In this document: positions 26,712 through 35,515 of the stretch, piece by piece
Layout of the letters: every line of letters begins with the position of its first letter
Position numbering within the stretch: position 1 is the stretch's first letter
Origin: JBASEY01 sp964404285
GTDB taxonomy: Bacteria > CSSED10-310
Assembly: GCA_964404285.1 (NCBI GenBank)
Contig: CAYOJK010000017.1
Span: forward strand, 1 to 50,159
Direction of reading: 5' to 3'
DNA length: 50,159 nucleotides
Position numbers and translations under genes: made by a program
The notes under the pieces: generated by a model
What the model was told of the DNA's origin: nothing
What the model saw: only the letters and a program-made list of their open reading frames with translations
Database searches by the model: none

Positions 26712-26772
26712 TTATAACGACAAAGCTCAGCAGCAGCGCGTAAGGGCCGTCCACTGGAGCGAATTGTCAGCG
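26712..26772 (-). repeat. attC site C (follows the 135-residue ORF)
   Basis: Read leftward from 26772: CGCTGACAATTCGCTC, then a GC-rich centre, then GAGCTTTGTCGTTATAA ending at 26712. GACAA pairs with TTGTC and GCTC with GAGC, with an unpaired TTC/TT between them, as in folded attC strands. The opening resembles the AACAATTC start of classical attC sites. Both end boxes are degenerate (CGCTGAC, GTTATAA). It starts 3 nt after the stop of the unknown ORF, which is the main positional evidence. Length 61 bp. Confidence 0.6.
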
Positions 26773-26775
26773 CTT

Positions 26776-27183
26776 TTATTCCAACTTCATATCAAGGCTA
26801 AACGCGTCCTCAATAGATTGCTTCAGTTCACCGGATTCAAATCGCTCTTTAAATTCGCCGCGCTTTTTCTCCATTTCTTCAGATCGATCCTTGATTTCTA
26901 CCACACGACCATCTTTGATCGTAATATCTAAGACGGTTTTGAAAGCGGTAGGCTTTTGGAATCCCCAGTGTACATAGTGTTCATAAATGAAGTCTTTTAC
27001 CAATCTTATCTCGCCAGTAAAGTTTACTTTGACATTTAGGCCATTGTATGTAGCTTGATACCCTGTTCTTGTATCGGGTTTTACTCCGTCCCTCTGTGTC
27101 AACATGAATGAGACACCTAGCCTATCAAAGATTAGTGTAGTAAACTTTGTGGGGGGAGATGACCGATCCACTATCAGCAACAT
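26776..27183 (-). CDS. Hypothetical protein in cassette position
   Basis: 135 residues, no family recognised. There is no signal peptide or membrane segment. The central part (TGYQATYNGLNVKVNFTGEI, then RLVKDFIYEHYVHWGFQKP) looks like a small mixed alpha-beta fold, and the C-terminus is charged and helical (EEMEKKRGEFKERFESGELK). The start is uncertain: the first ATG follows attC site B by about 28 nt without a clear ribosome site, while a later Met (MLTQRDGV) is possible. It is bounded upstream and downstream by cassette sites, so it is most likely a single-gene integron cassette; such genes often have no known relatives. Confidence 0.55.
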   Translation of the reverse strand: MLLIVDRSSPPTKFTTLIFDRLGVSFMLTQRDGVKPDTRTGYQATYNGLNVKVNFTGEIRLVKDFIYEHYVHWGFQKPTAFKTVLDITIKDGRVVEIKDRSEEMEKKRGEFKERFESGELKQSIEDAFSLDMKLE

Positions 27184-27211
27184 GTCAATGTGTTTACGGC
27201 CGGTCTTGATC

Positions 27212-27291
27212 GCCTAACGGCTGACGATCAGCAGTAGCACGAAACACCGTCCACGACGGGTAAAACGTGCCAGTCCTCGCCCTTGTTGGAA
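27212..27291 (-). repeat. attC site B (follows the SGNH hydrolase gene)
   Basis: Read leftward: TTCCAAC (27291-27285) to GTTAGGC (27218-27212, perfect GTTRRRY). Between them GCACG pairs with CGTGC and CCGTC with GACGG around a 3-5 base loop, giving an 80-bp imperfect palindrome. It starts 2 nt after the stop codon of the SGNH gene, matching the spacing of the other sites. R'' is one base off consensus and the outer stem is weaker than in site A. Confidence 0.65.
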
Positions 27292-27293
27292 TA

Positions 27294-28334
27294 TTACTTA
27301 TTTGTTATTGCCGAAGCGTTGGAAAGTTGCTCGAATAAGAGGGTTGCCACTTCATGATGGGTTCTTGGATTGGGGTGTCCATCCAGACTGTTGACGACAA
27401 GTTGTTCGGGTCGACGGCCACTGAAATAGAACGCTAGATCGACAACGCTAATATCTTGATTCTTAAAGAATTCCACGACCCGATCGGTGAGCTCTCGAGA
27501 TTGCTCTATGTAGGAGAGATTTGGCCATACAACAACGTAGAGTTTCGCAGATTTAGTTCGCGCTAAATCAATGACAGCCTGGAGTTCTTCACAATGCAAC
27601 TCCCAGATGGACGGATTAGAGTAGCATTGCCGTAAGTATTCCCAGTAGTCATCACCCATTGTAGCCCGAACGAATCGCCAATAAACAAAATTGAAGAAAA
27701 ACGATTTGTCTATAACTTTGCTAGCGAGCGGGCTTGGCGCGGCGAAGTATTGCTTCGGAAATATGCCTATCTTTTCGGCTGAATCTTGAATATCGTTAAG
27801 GAAATAACTCCACACTATGACATCTGGAACTACTTGTTGTTCCCGAACGGCTGCAAGCTCTTGCTCTGTCTGCCATCCATTTTGCGCAATCACAACATGC
27901 TCCCAGTTGCTTCCCAACATTTCTGCTAATTTATTGGGAAATCTATCTTGAATGCGCTTTATGCCATGACCCGCTACAAAAGAGTCGCCCACAACAAACA
28001 GGACAGATCGTCCGTCGAAATGTTTCTCCGGATAATCACGATACCCATAAGCATTGACAGGATTCCAATACTTCTTAAACCAAAGCTTTGAGCTGAGCGT
28101 ATGCCCGAACCCATCTGAGGGATGTATCATATATGCGAAAAAAAACTCCAAGAAGATAAAGGTAAATGCCAAGGAAAAAGCTAACATACTAGTTTTGAGT
28201 ACAGTCGATCGTATTCGAGATGGCCGTCGCCATAAAAAGCGAAACAAGAGAATGGCATTGCCGACCATGCTTACGATTAGAAGAGATCCAAGACGCCAGA
28301 AGATTCGTAATGTGCTGATTTGATCTATATTCAT
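27294..28334 (-). CDS. Membrane-anchored SGNH/GDSL-like hydrolase
   Basis: 346 residues. Two N-terminal hydrophobic segments (about 15-34 and 48-70) anchor it. The SGNH block starts with VVGDSFVAGHG (nucleophile Ser118) and ends with SLDGHPNPRTHHE (Asp318, His320). An oxyanion Asn is probably in WSYFLNDIQD. Family members are esterases or O-acyl hydrolases/transferases acting on surface sugars or lipids; with the active part on one membrane face, a cell-envelope substrate is plausible. It is the gene next to the right-hand integrase relic and is followed by attC site B, so it would be the first cassette of the right module. At over 1 kb it is large for a cassette. Confidence 0.75.
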   Translation of the reverse strand: MNIDQISTLRIFWRLGSLLIVSMVGNAILLFRFLWRRPSRIRSTVLKTSMLAFSLAFTFIFLEFFFAYMIHPSDGFGHTLSSKLWFKKYWNPVNAYGYRDYPEKHFDGRSVLFVVGDSFVAGHGIKRIQDRFPNKLAEMLGSNWEHVVIAQNGWQTEQELAAVREQQVVPDVIVWSYFLNDIQDSAEKIGIFPKQYFAAPSPLASKVIDKSFFFNFVYWRFVRATMGDDYWEYLRQCYSNPSIWELHCEELQAVIDLARTKSAKLYVVVWPNLSYIEQSRELTDRVVEFFKNQDISVVDLAFYFSGRRPEQLVVNSLDGHPNPRTHHEVATLLFEQLSNASAITNK

Positions 28335-28415
28335 GTGTGTCTTTCTAAATTACCATCACGTTATTTGATGCTTATCTGCTCAACTTTTAAAGTCAAACAG
28401 AAACCCTGTCGACTT

Positions 28416-28565
28416 GCAAGAAAAATTTCATCATCTTCAACCCGATATCATGTTTCTATGAATAAACTAAGAATTTCTCGATATCTTATCGAAAGCTCTT
28501 CCAGAAGATATTGCGCAAACATTTTCTCACCGAATGGAAGCCGCTCATATCCCAGACGAAGATTG
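28416..28565 (+). pseudogene. Tyrosine recombinase (probable integron integrase) 5' remnant, copy 2
   Basis: About 150 bp align with copy 1 at 23165-23364: AATTTCATCAT before the ATG (28458), MNKLRISRY after it, and the identical block TTTTCTCACCGAATGGAAGC. One extra base relative to copy 1 shifts the frame after codon 10. Reading around it restores PEDIAQ, FSHRMEAAHIPDED. The rest of the gene is missing. It points right and lies just upstream of the leftward SGNH gene, the usual divergent placing of intI and the first cassette. The remaining gap to 28670 shows nothing. Confidence 0.6.
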
Positions 28566-28670
28566 TTTGGCTCTGACTAAATTACTTCTTAAGCTTCGAT
28601 AAAATTACTATTTGAACTGTGTTGCGTCAAAGCGTCACACGTTGTTCAGCGGAAGCGTCGATGCTGCTGT

Positions 28671-31600
28671 TTATCGTTTGACCAAGCGAAATCCCACACG
28701 GGGTGAGACAACTCCGATAAATTCTGCTTTAAAACGGGCTGCTGATCGACATTCTTTTGCAGGCGCCCCCCAGCTCCCCCCACGGATCACGGAGTAACCT
28801 CCTAAGCTAGCGCCGACAGGATCTGTCACAGAGCCGGTCGGATAATCACCATATATGTCCCAGCACCATTCCGCTACATTCCCATGCATATCATGCAGAT
28901 TATAACCATTGGGCATAAGTGAGGCGACCGGCTTTGATTTAGATACTATCGGACTATTCGCACAAAATACACAACACGACTCCAGATACAAAAGAATACC
29001 TGAATCGCAGGATTCACAGTTGCCGCTATTGTATTCAGGCTCGTTGATCCAAAACGGTCCGGTCATTCCCACCCTACATGCAAGCTCCCATTCCGCCTCC
29101 GTCGGCAGCCGATATCCACTCGCATCAAAATTACAATAAGGCCTAGTATGTGTGAAGTAATTGCTTGCGTCAACAGGTATCGTGAAGTTTTCATCGCGAT
29201 AATAATACGGTGTCAACCCATGCTCCAAAGACAGCAGATTTGCAAACAATATCACCTCAACCCACTGGACAGCGTTCACCGGGTGGTCCATCGTCAAAGC
29301 ATAGCTGGAACTTGGATCCTCGGGCAACGATGGTTGCTGCAACTTCAAATCCGCCCACATCCGCCGTGTCACCTCTGTTTTCATCATAGAGAACGATCGT
29401 GTTATCGTGACTTCATGTTGTGTTTCATCGTCATTTCGACACGCTTCAGTCAGCGGTGATCCCATCGTGAACGTTCCCGGGCTGATCTGGGCAAAATCGA
29501 TGATAGCAGGAGGCATAATTTTTCGTATAAGGCGGAAACCTAGATCATAGACTCTGCTTTCCGGATTGAATTTTCCGCGAGCTGCCGATCGGCAATCCTT
29601 CGCTTTTCTGGTGAAACCACCGCCTCGCCTGACCTTGGTCGTTCCTGTGGTCGGCCCGGTATAATTCGTTTGATTGCCTGTCGGGTAATCTCCATACCAG
29701 TCCCAACAATACTCCCAGACATTCCCATGCACATCCTTCAGGTTCCATGGGTTCGACCCCAGGCTGCCGACAGGCGATGTCGGTTCGGGAAGGCTCTTGC
29801 AGTAAACACAGAAGTGTTCCAAGATCGGGTGTGTTCCAGGATCGCAAACCTCGCAATTGCTTCCAAAATAATTCAGTTCATTGCATGAAAATGGTGTGCT
29901 TGTCCCTGCTCTACAAAAATATTCCCATTCCCCTTCCGTCGGCAATCGGTAACCATCCGCTTCGAAATCGCAATATATCGGTTTTGTTTCGTAGTTTTGG
30001 TACGTAATAATCTGAGTGTAGGATGAATCACCATAATAACAAGGTGTTAAACCGCTTTTTAAAGACAGAATATTTGCAAACAGCACGGTTTCACGCCATG
30101 TCACGCGTTGTACCGGGCAATCCATATCCGGGCTGAACTCTACCGTACTCGGATCATCCGGCATTTGACTGGCAACGTCTTTCAATTCCGCCCACATCCG
30201 ACGTGTCACCTCTGTTTCCATTACAGCGATACTGCTGAGAGTGTGAGTAAAACTTTCTTCATCGCCACCGTTGCAGGGGTCCCAATTATTGGAACCTTGT
30301 TCGAAGGCGCCCTGCGGCACAAACCGCATATTTCCAACAATATAATCGACGGCGTGCAATGATCCAGGCGCGAAAGGCTCGCTGGTCGGTGTAGGTGTCG
30401 GCGTCAACGTCGGCATCGGAGTCGGGGTTATCGTCGGGGGTGGAGCCGATGGATCATTCGTTTTTACCAGGCGAAAACCAACATCGCTTCTTCCCATGTA
30501 GTATTCACCTTTATCACGAGCAGCAGACCGACATTCGCTAGCCGACCACGAACCGCCACGCCAGACCCGCTCAGTGCCCGTCACCGGGCCGGTCGGATCC
30601 AAGACGAAACTCGTAGGATAATCACCATACCAATCCCAACACCACTCAGCCACATTTCCATGCATATCATAAAGCCCGAATTGATTATGCTTTTTCGAGG
30701 CGGCAACGGAATGTTCAGATGCATTTTTATTTGCACAATACGCACAATACTGCTCCAGCACCGGATGAGTGCCGAGCACGCAATCGTAGCAATTCGATGC
30801 ATTATAATTCTGTTCATCACAAGAAAAAGCGCCGGAAGTATTTGCTCGACAGGCAAATTCCCATTCCGCTTCCGTCGGCAAACGAAACCCATACGCTTCG
30901 AAATCACAGTAACTGGGTCCGGCGTTATAATTTGTCGCATCGAGCGGTATCGTGAACGCTTGATCCTTGTAGTAGCATATATCCAGGTCTTGCTCCACCG
31001 ACAATAAATTCGCAAACAACAAAGCCAAATCCCATTGAATCATCTGCACCGGATGCTTCCTTGTCGGGCTCCAATCAATGTTACTCGGGTCATTGGGTAA
31101 AGACGGCTGCACAAGCTGCAGGTTCATCCACATGCCCCGAGTGACTTCCGTCTTCATTATGTCGAATTTTCGAGATATCGAGACGGTATGCCGCGTCTCA
31201 TCATTACCCCGACAGGGTTCAGTTTGCTCTGATCCCATATAAAAAACCGTGGGATCGATGGTTCGTAATTGAATCGCCGGTGAACCGGTTACCGTCCTTA
31301 TAAGACGAAATCCAATAGTAGGATGGCGATAATCAGGATGACTGCTTCCTCTGTATGCCGATCGACAATGGTTGGCATCGACATCGAAGTTGCCGCCACG
31401 ATGAATACGGTATAATCCATTTGCCGGCCCCGCATAATCCGTCTCCGGCCAGCTCGGGTAGGCGCCATAGTAGTCCCAACACCATTCCCATACATTGCCG
31501 TGGACATCTTTCAATCCCCAAGGATTCGGTTGATTGCTGCCGACAGGAAACGTTCCATCCGGCCCCCTGTTGGCACAATACGTACAATACTGCCCCAGCG

Positions 31601-32846
31601 TCGGGTGTATGCCCGCTGTACAGCCCGTACAGTTTGAAGAATTGTAATCGGGTTCATTACAAGAAAATGCACCGGTTGTCCCGGCTCGGCTGAAAAATTC
31701 CCATTCAGCTTCCAACGGCAATCGATATCCGTTCGCTTCGATATCCAGGAAAAACGGCCCGGTCAAATAATTATTTTCATCGATCGGGACTTGTAAGGTA
31801 TCTTCGACATAATAGCAGCGTCTGTATCCCTCTTCCTTCGATAAAAGGTTTGCAAACAACAGCGTCTCATACCACGTTAGATTTTGGACAGGATGATCCA
31901 ACGTCGGGCTGATGGAAACATTGCTGGGATCATCCGGCAATGCCGGCTGCGCAGCCTTCAAGTCAGCCCACATCCCTCGTGATATTTCTGTTTCCATGAC
32001 GGCAATATCTTGCGTCAACACATGATAAAACTGGTCTTCGTCACTTTCTCTGCAGGGTTCACCAGGCAGTGATCCTTGCATCAGCGATCCGGCAGGTATA
32101 AAAAACATCTTGTCAACAATAGGTTCTATGGAGTGCACATCGCCGGGGAAAAAGGGTTCAGGGGAAGGCGTATTCGTCGGTGTAGCCGTAGGAGTGTAAG
32201 TCGAAGTAGGCGTATTTGTCGGAGTCGTTGTATCGGAATGCGTCGATGTCGAAGTGGGCGTATTTGTCGGTGTTGACCCTGTCGGCACATCAGTTGGAGT
32301 CGGCGTCGGCGTAAAGGTGGGAGTCGATCCTGTCGGAGCATCAGTCGGGGTGGGCGTCGGCGTATCGGTCAGAGATGGAGTCGGCGTATCGGTTGGCGTT
32401 GGAGTCGGCGTCCATTTGTGCGCGGAATCCAACCAAAACTCCTGGAAATCATAGTTCCAGGTCTCCATATCCAAAAACCAGGCGCCCCAGAACACCATCG
32501 GACCAAACGGAATAAAATCATCGATATTCTCGAAATCAAACTCCAAGAAAAGCACAACAGCTTCACCAGGAGGTATATCCATCAACTCGAAATCCACTTC
32601 GACTGAAAACGATGGCCAAAAGAAAAACTCACCCAACACTTCAAGAATTCCAAATATCGTTGCATCCGGCGTCAATTTATCCAAGTTATTCATATATAAC
32701 TCAGCCTTGAAATGGTCATACGAAACAAACCCACCGTCATTCAAACGCATCTCGACATCGATATTGGTGTCGGCTATCGCTATCGGCAGCCAATTTCCAA
32801 TCAAGATGCACAACACTAATTTCATCCACCAATAATTATTTTTCAC
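28671..32846 (-). CDS. Exported giant protein with four FGE/SUMF1-like domains
   Basis: About 1391 residues. GTG at 32846 is chosen because GGGAGG sits 8-9 nt before it; it gives MKNNYWWMKLVLCILIG..., a signal peptide. Order: N-terminal beta domain (30-145), Thr-Pro linker (145-232), FGE-like 1 (238-518), FGE-like 2 (523-796), short PT linker, FGE-like 3 (825-1106), FGE-like 4 (1110-1391). Each unit has the family marks: METEVTRRMWA, YGFRLPTEAEWEFACR, DMHGNVAEWCWD, RGGSW and a GFRLV end. All four carry an insert with a C-x2-C...C-x2-C pattern (for example NCTGCTAG, QYCTYC). True FGE needs a Cys pair near the end; here only one Cys remains (CRSAAR), so formylglycine synthesis is unlikely. A binding or assembly role at the surface is inferred. 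Confidence 0.85.
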   Translation of the reverse strand: MKNNYWWMKLVLCILIGNWLPIAIADTNIDVEMRLNDGGFVSYDHFKAELYMNNLDKLTPDATIFGILEVLGEFFFWPSFSVEVDFELMDIPPGEAVVLFLEFDFENIDDFIPFGPMVFWGAWFLDMETWNYDFQEFWLDSAHKWTPTPTPTDTPTPSLTDTPTPTPTDAPTGSTPTFTPTPTPTDVPTGSTPTNTPTSTSTHSDTTTPTNTPTSTYTPTATPTNTPSPEPFFPGDVHSIEPIVDKMFFIPAGSLMQGSLPGEPCRESDEDQFYHVLTQDIAVMETEISRGMWADLKAAQPALPDDPSNVSISPTLDHPVQNLTWYETLLFANLLSKEEGYRRCYYVEDTLQVPIDENNYLTGPFFLDIEANGYRLPLEAEWEFFSRAGTTGAFSCNEPDYNSSNCTGCTAGIHPTLGQYCTYCANRGPDGTFPVGSNQPNPWGLKDVHGNVWEWCWDYYGAYPSWPETDYAGPANGLYRIHRGGNFDVDANHCRSAYRGSSHPDYRHPTIGFRLIRTVTGSPAIQLRTIDPTVFYMGSEQTEPCRGNDETRHTVSISRKFDIMKTEVTRGMWMNLQLVQPSLPNDPSNIDWSPTRKHPVQMIQWDLALLFANLLSVEQDLDICYYKDQAFTIPLDATNYNAGPSYCDFEAYGFRLPTEAEWEFACRANTSGAFSCDEQNYNASNCYDCVLGTHPVLEQYCAYCANKNASEHSVAASKKHNQFGLYDMHGNVAEWCWDWYGDYPTSFVLDPTGPVTGTERVWRGGSWSASECRSAARDKGEYYMGRSDVGFRLVKTNDPSAPPPTITPTPMPTLTPTPTPTSEPFAPGSLHAVDYIVGNMRFVPQGAFEQGSNNWDPCNGGDEESFTHTLSSIAVMETEVTRRMWAELKDVASQMPDDPSTVEFSPDMDCPVQRVTWRETVLFANILSLKSGLTPCYYGDSSYTQIITYQNYETKPIYCDFEADGYRLPTEGEWEYFCRAGTSTPFSCNELNYFGSNCEVCDPGTHPILEHFCVYCKSLPEPTSPVGSLGSNPWNLKDVHGNVWEYCWDWYGDYPTGNQTNYTGPTTGTTKVRRGGGFTRKAKDCRSAARGKFNPESRVYDLGFRLIRKIMPPAIIDFAQISPGTFTMGSPLTEACRNDDETQHEVTITRSFSMMKTEVTRRMWADLKLQQPSLPEDPSSSYALTMDHPVNAVQWVEVILFANLLSLEHGLTPYYYRDENFTIPVDASNYFTHTRPYCNFDASGYRLPTEAEWELACRVGMTGPFWINEPEYNSGNCESCDSGILLYLESCCVFCANSPIVSKSKPVASLMPNGYNLHDMHGNVAEWCWDIYGDYPTGSVTDPVGASLGGYSVIRGGSWGAPAKECRSAARFKAEFIGVVSPRVGFRLVKR

Positions 32847-32911
32847 GGTGTATTTCCTCCCTTTCAAACATTAACGGTCTTATATTCCGAAAAATTAGCA
32901 CATTCATCTTT

Positions 32912-32940
32912 ATTATTTCACCAAGAACATAGAAGGTCAA
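32912..32940 (-). promoter_or_regulatory. Sigma-70-type promoter for the FGE-like gene
   Basis: Read leftward: TTGACC (complement of 32935-32940), a 17-bp spacer, AATAAT (complement of 32912-32917). Start of transcription should fall near 32905, leaving a 5' leader of about 60 nt before the GTG. The rest of 32941-33169, between divergent ends, holds no other feature. Confidence 0.55.
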
Positions 32941-33169
32941 ACTATAAAGAATAGTAAAGCGTTTATTAAAGAGTCTATTTTTATGACCTGAACTACCGAA
33001 ATGATAAAAAAACCAATGAGAACTATGTTGAAATATTCTTTCTTGAAGCATATATATGGTCGCGATAACAACATGACAATATCGGAAAAACCGATTTTAG
33101 GACAAGCCTCGGTATTCGCGAAAATGTGTTTTTTGATCAATCAGACCAAAGTCAAGATTACAAAGCCGC

Positions 33170-35515
33170 TCACAGCGCATGAAACATCACTTCATCGCTA
33201 AAAGCACTTTTAACAGCTTCTACAACCGGTTTATCTTTAGTGAAAAAGACGAGCTGCCAATTTGTTTTATCTCGAAACGTTTTCAGCAACATCACCGCCC
33301 GCCGCATCCGATCATCATCGAGCGCATGAAACGGCTCATCCAACACGATAATACCATGATCTTCCGGTCGTGCTTTTCGAGCCAGAACCAGTCGAGCCGC
33401 CAACCAAAACGCGTCACGGGTACCGGACGACAGTTGGTCGGGAGACCGATACACACCGGTTCCATCCTTTATCAATAAGCCATCTTTGTTTAACGACTTC
33501 ATTTTTATAGATTCTTCGCCGGGTAAAAATTCATCGAACATCTCCGCAATTTCTCGGCTTAACTGACCAAATTGGAAAGATGAATCGGCAGCAATTTCAC
33601 CAAAATATTCGGCAGCCAACGCTGCGGCACGGCGATCAAGATCGATCGTGCGGATATCTTTGTCAAGTTCGGCAATTTCTTGTTTTAAGTTCATAATGTG
33701 TTCGGGTAAATCACCCAGACTGCCCGAAATTCTGCCTGCCTCCACGTTCACACTACGCGCCAGTTTCGTCGCGTCTTGGCGAAATTGTTCGATTTCCTGC
33801 GAGCGCTCAGCCAATACTCTCTTGAACCTCGCCAACTCCGTATCGGATACCTTGTCGATACCACGCAGTTTCTCCTCATGACCTTCCACCAATATCCGAG
33901 CTTTCGATCTCAATGCAACCAAATCATCACACTGATAATCCGCCAGCGATTTTTGTAAAACATGCTCCAAATCCTTTATTTCTTTTTGTAAAACCAGATA
34001 TTTTGCTATGCGTTCACCATATCGCTGAAGATTCTCGACTTTCATATTTCTAAACCAGTCCGCATGGTTTTTTTCCGCTTGTTCACGTTCTCCGGCTGCT
34101 TTCTTCAGCGCCTCCTCCGCTTTACCCAAGCCATCCTTCTTTTCACATAAGTTTACCTCTAATTGTTTATACGCGTTCAACAACTGTTCATAATCCAACT
34201 TCTTTTTAAAGACGCTTTCCCGCAAACTATCAGCAGATGCTATATCTTCATTATTGTCACCGACAATTTCGCGCCATCGTTTCAGCATGGTTTCAATAAA
34301 AATATCCCTCTCGGTCGTATCATCGATCTGATACTTTTTCCGCGCTAAAAACAATATCAATACACCTATCACAAAGATCACACTCATCAGCATGTACCCT
34401 AGCAGAGATACGGACACAGGGGCATCAGAAGCCGTAAAACGTGCCAAGCCGGCGCTTTTCAAGATCGGCTCAAACAGCGACAACCCGGTTACAATTCCCG
34501 CTGCGCCACCTAGCAGAATCATAACTATCCCGATTATGGCGCCCCAAGCGCTCCAACGCACTTTCGTGAGCATAACAGGCTGCGGCATATCTCTCGATAT
34601 CCGGCTATACAGATCATCCAAATTATTTATGGCAACAGCCGCAGTCTCCGCTTTCACTTTGCGATCACTCAAATCTCGTTCGATTTCCGATACCTCTTTC
34701 GATAACAATTTGACTGTCGTATCCTGACGAGCATATACATTATGAGTCATTTGAACTTTTTCCTGAAGATCATGGACTTCGGATGATCGGTCATCGGCAT
34801 AAACTTTCAATTTTTCCAGTTTATCCCGCTTGTCGGTCAGAAATTCAGTATCCTTCACTACTTTGTACAATTTATCTGTTTCTCGAATTTTTTCCTGCTG
34901 TTCCACGATCACCTGATACTTTCTAAATTCATCCTCCTCGTTTTTAATTTGCGTCTCCAAATTGACCAAGCGTGCCTTGTCTTCATTCAATTTCTTTTCA
35001 CTGGATAAAATTGACGCTCGTTTATCGAGTATTTCCAGAAGTTCCAATTCTTTTTTCGTCTTTTCATCCTGTTTGCTTACAAATTGACGCATGTGCGTCA
35101 AACTCTTTTTATCTGATCCTTTTTTCTGTAGGTCATCTCGCAATACTACCGGATCGATCCCACCGGTAAACAGTGATGTTTTTATTTTGCCTACCCAATC
35201 ACTTTTTGATCCAAATTGCGTCGTAAAATCCCCTGCTTTTACTGCGTACAAATTCAAAAATTCATCGTCACTGCATTTAATTGTATCTTCTTCAAACTCA
35301 ATAGTTGAGCTTCTTTTGTCTTTATCTCCGTAACGTTTTCGCAATTCTTTTCCGGCCGTTCCGCTTCCGATAGGTTTACAGAGTGCGTCAAACAGTGCGT
35401 CAAAAATCGTGGTTTTACCTGACTCATTTTTGCCGTAAAAAATGGTCACGGGGGAAAAATCAAAGATTTTATCCCGAAATTTTCCGAACCGTTCAAGTAT
35501 TAATTTGACGATCAT
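33170..35515 (-). CDS. YhaN/SbcC-like SMC-type ATPase with membrane segments
   Basis: 781 residues from the ATG giving MIVKLILERFGKFRDK, which overlaps the upstream gene by ATGA. Walker A is YGKNESGKTT at 27-36; the ABC signature region is LSSGTRDAFWLAARLVLARK near 695 and Walker B IIVLDEP near 725. Between them lie long charged coiled coils (about 170-330 and 430-660). Two hydrophobic segments in the middle (GAIIGIVMILLGGAAGIVTG and MLMSVIFVIGVLILF, about 320-410) are typical of YhaN rather than of SbcC, and place it at the membrane. It should work with the nuclease partner encoded before it in DNA end processing; the exact role of YhaN is not settled. Confidence 0.85.
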   Translation of the reverse strand: MIVKLILERFGKFRDKIFDFSPVTIFYGKNESGKTTIFDALFDALCKPIGSGTAGKELRKRYGDKDKRSSTIEFEEDTIKCSDDEFLNLYAVKAGDFTTQFGSKSDWVGKIKTSLFTGGIDPVVLRDDLQKKGSDKKSLTHMRQFVSKQDEKTKKELELLEILDKRASILSSEKKLNEDKARLVNLETQIKNEEDEFRKYQVIVEQQEKIRETDKLYKVVKDTEFLTDKRDKLEKLKVYADDRSSEVHDLQEKVQMTHNVYARQDTTVKLLSKEVSEIERDLSDRKVKAETAAVAINNLDDLYSRISRDMPQPVMLTKVRWSAWGAIIGIVMILLGGAAGIVTGLSLFEPILKSAGLARFTASDAPVSVSLLGYMLMSVIFVIGVLILFLARKKYQIDDTTERDIFIETMLKRWREIVGDNNEDIASADSLRESVFKKKLDYEQLLNAYKQLEVNLCEKKDGLGKAEEALKKAAGEREQAEKNHADWFRNMKVENLQRYGERIAKYLVLQKEIKDLEHVLQKSLADYQCDDLVALRSKARILVEGHEEKLRGIDKVSDTELARFKRVLAERSQEIEQFRQDATKLARSVNVEAGRISGSLGDLPEHIMNLKQEIAELDKDIRTIDLDRRAAALAAEYFGEIAADSSFQFGQLSREIAEMFDEFLPGEESIKMKSLNKDGLLIKDGTGVYRSPDQLSSGTRDAFWLAARLVLARKARPEDHGIIVLDEPFHALDDDRMRRAVMLLKTFRDKTNWQLVFFTKDKPVVEAVKSAFSDEVMFHAL

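Noticed and set aside
32076..32454. Val/Gly-rich rightward frames
   Set aside because: They are shadows of the Thr-Pro linker code of the FGE-like gene.
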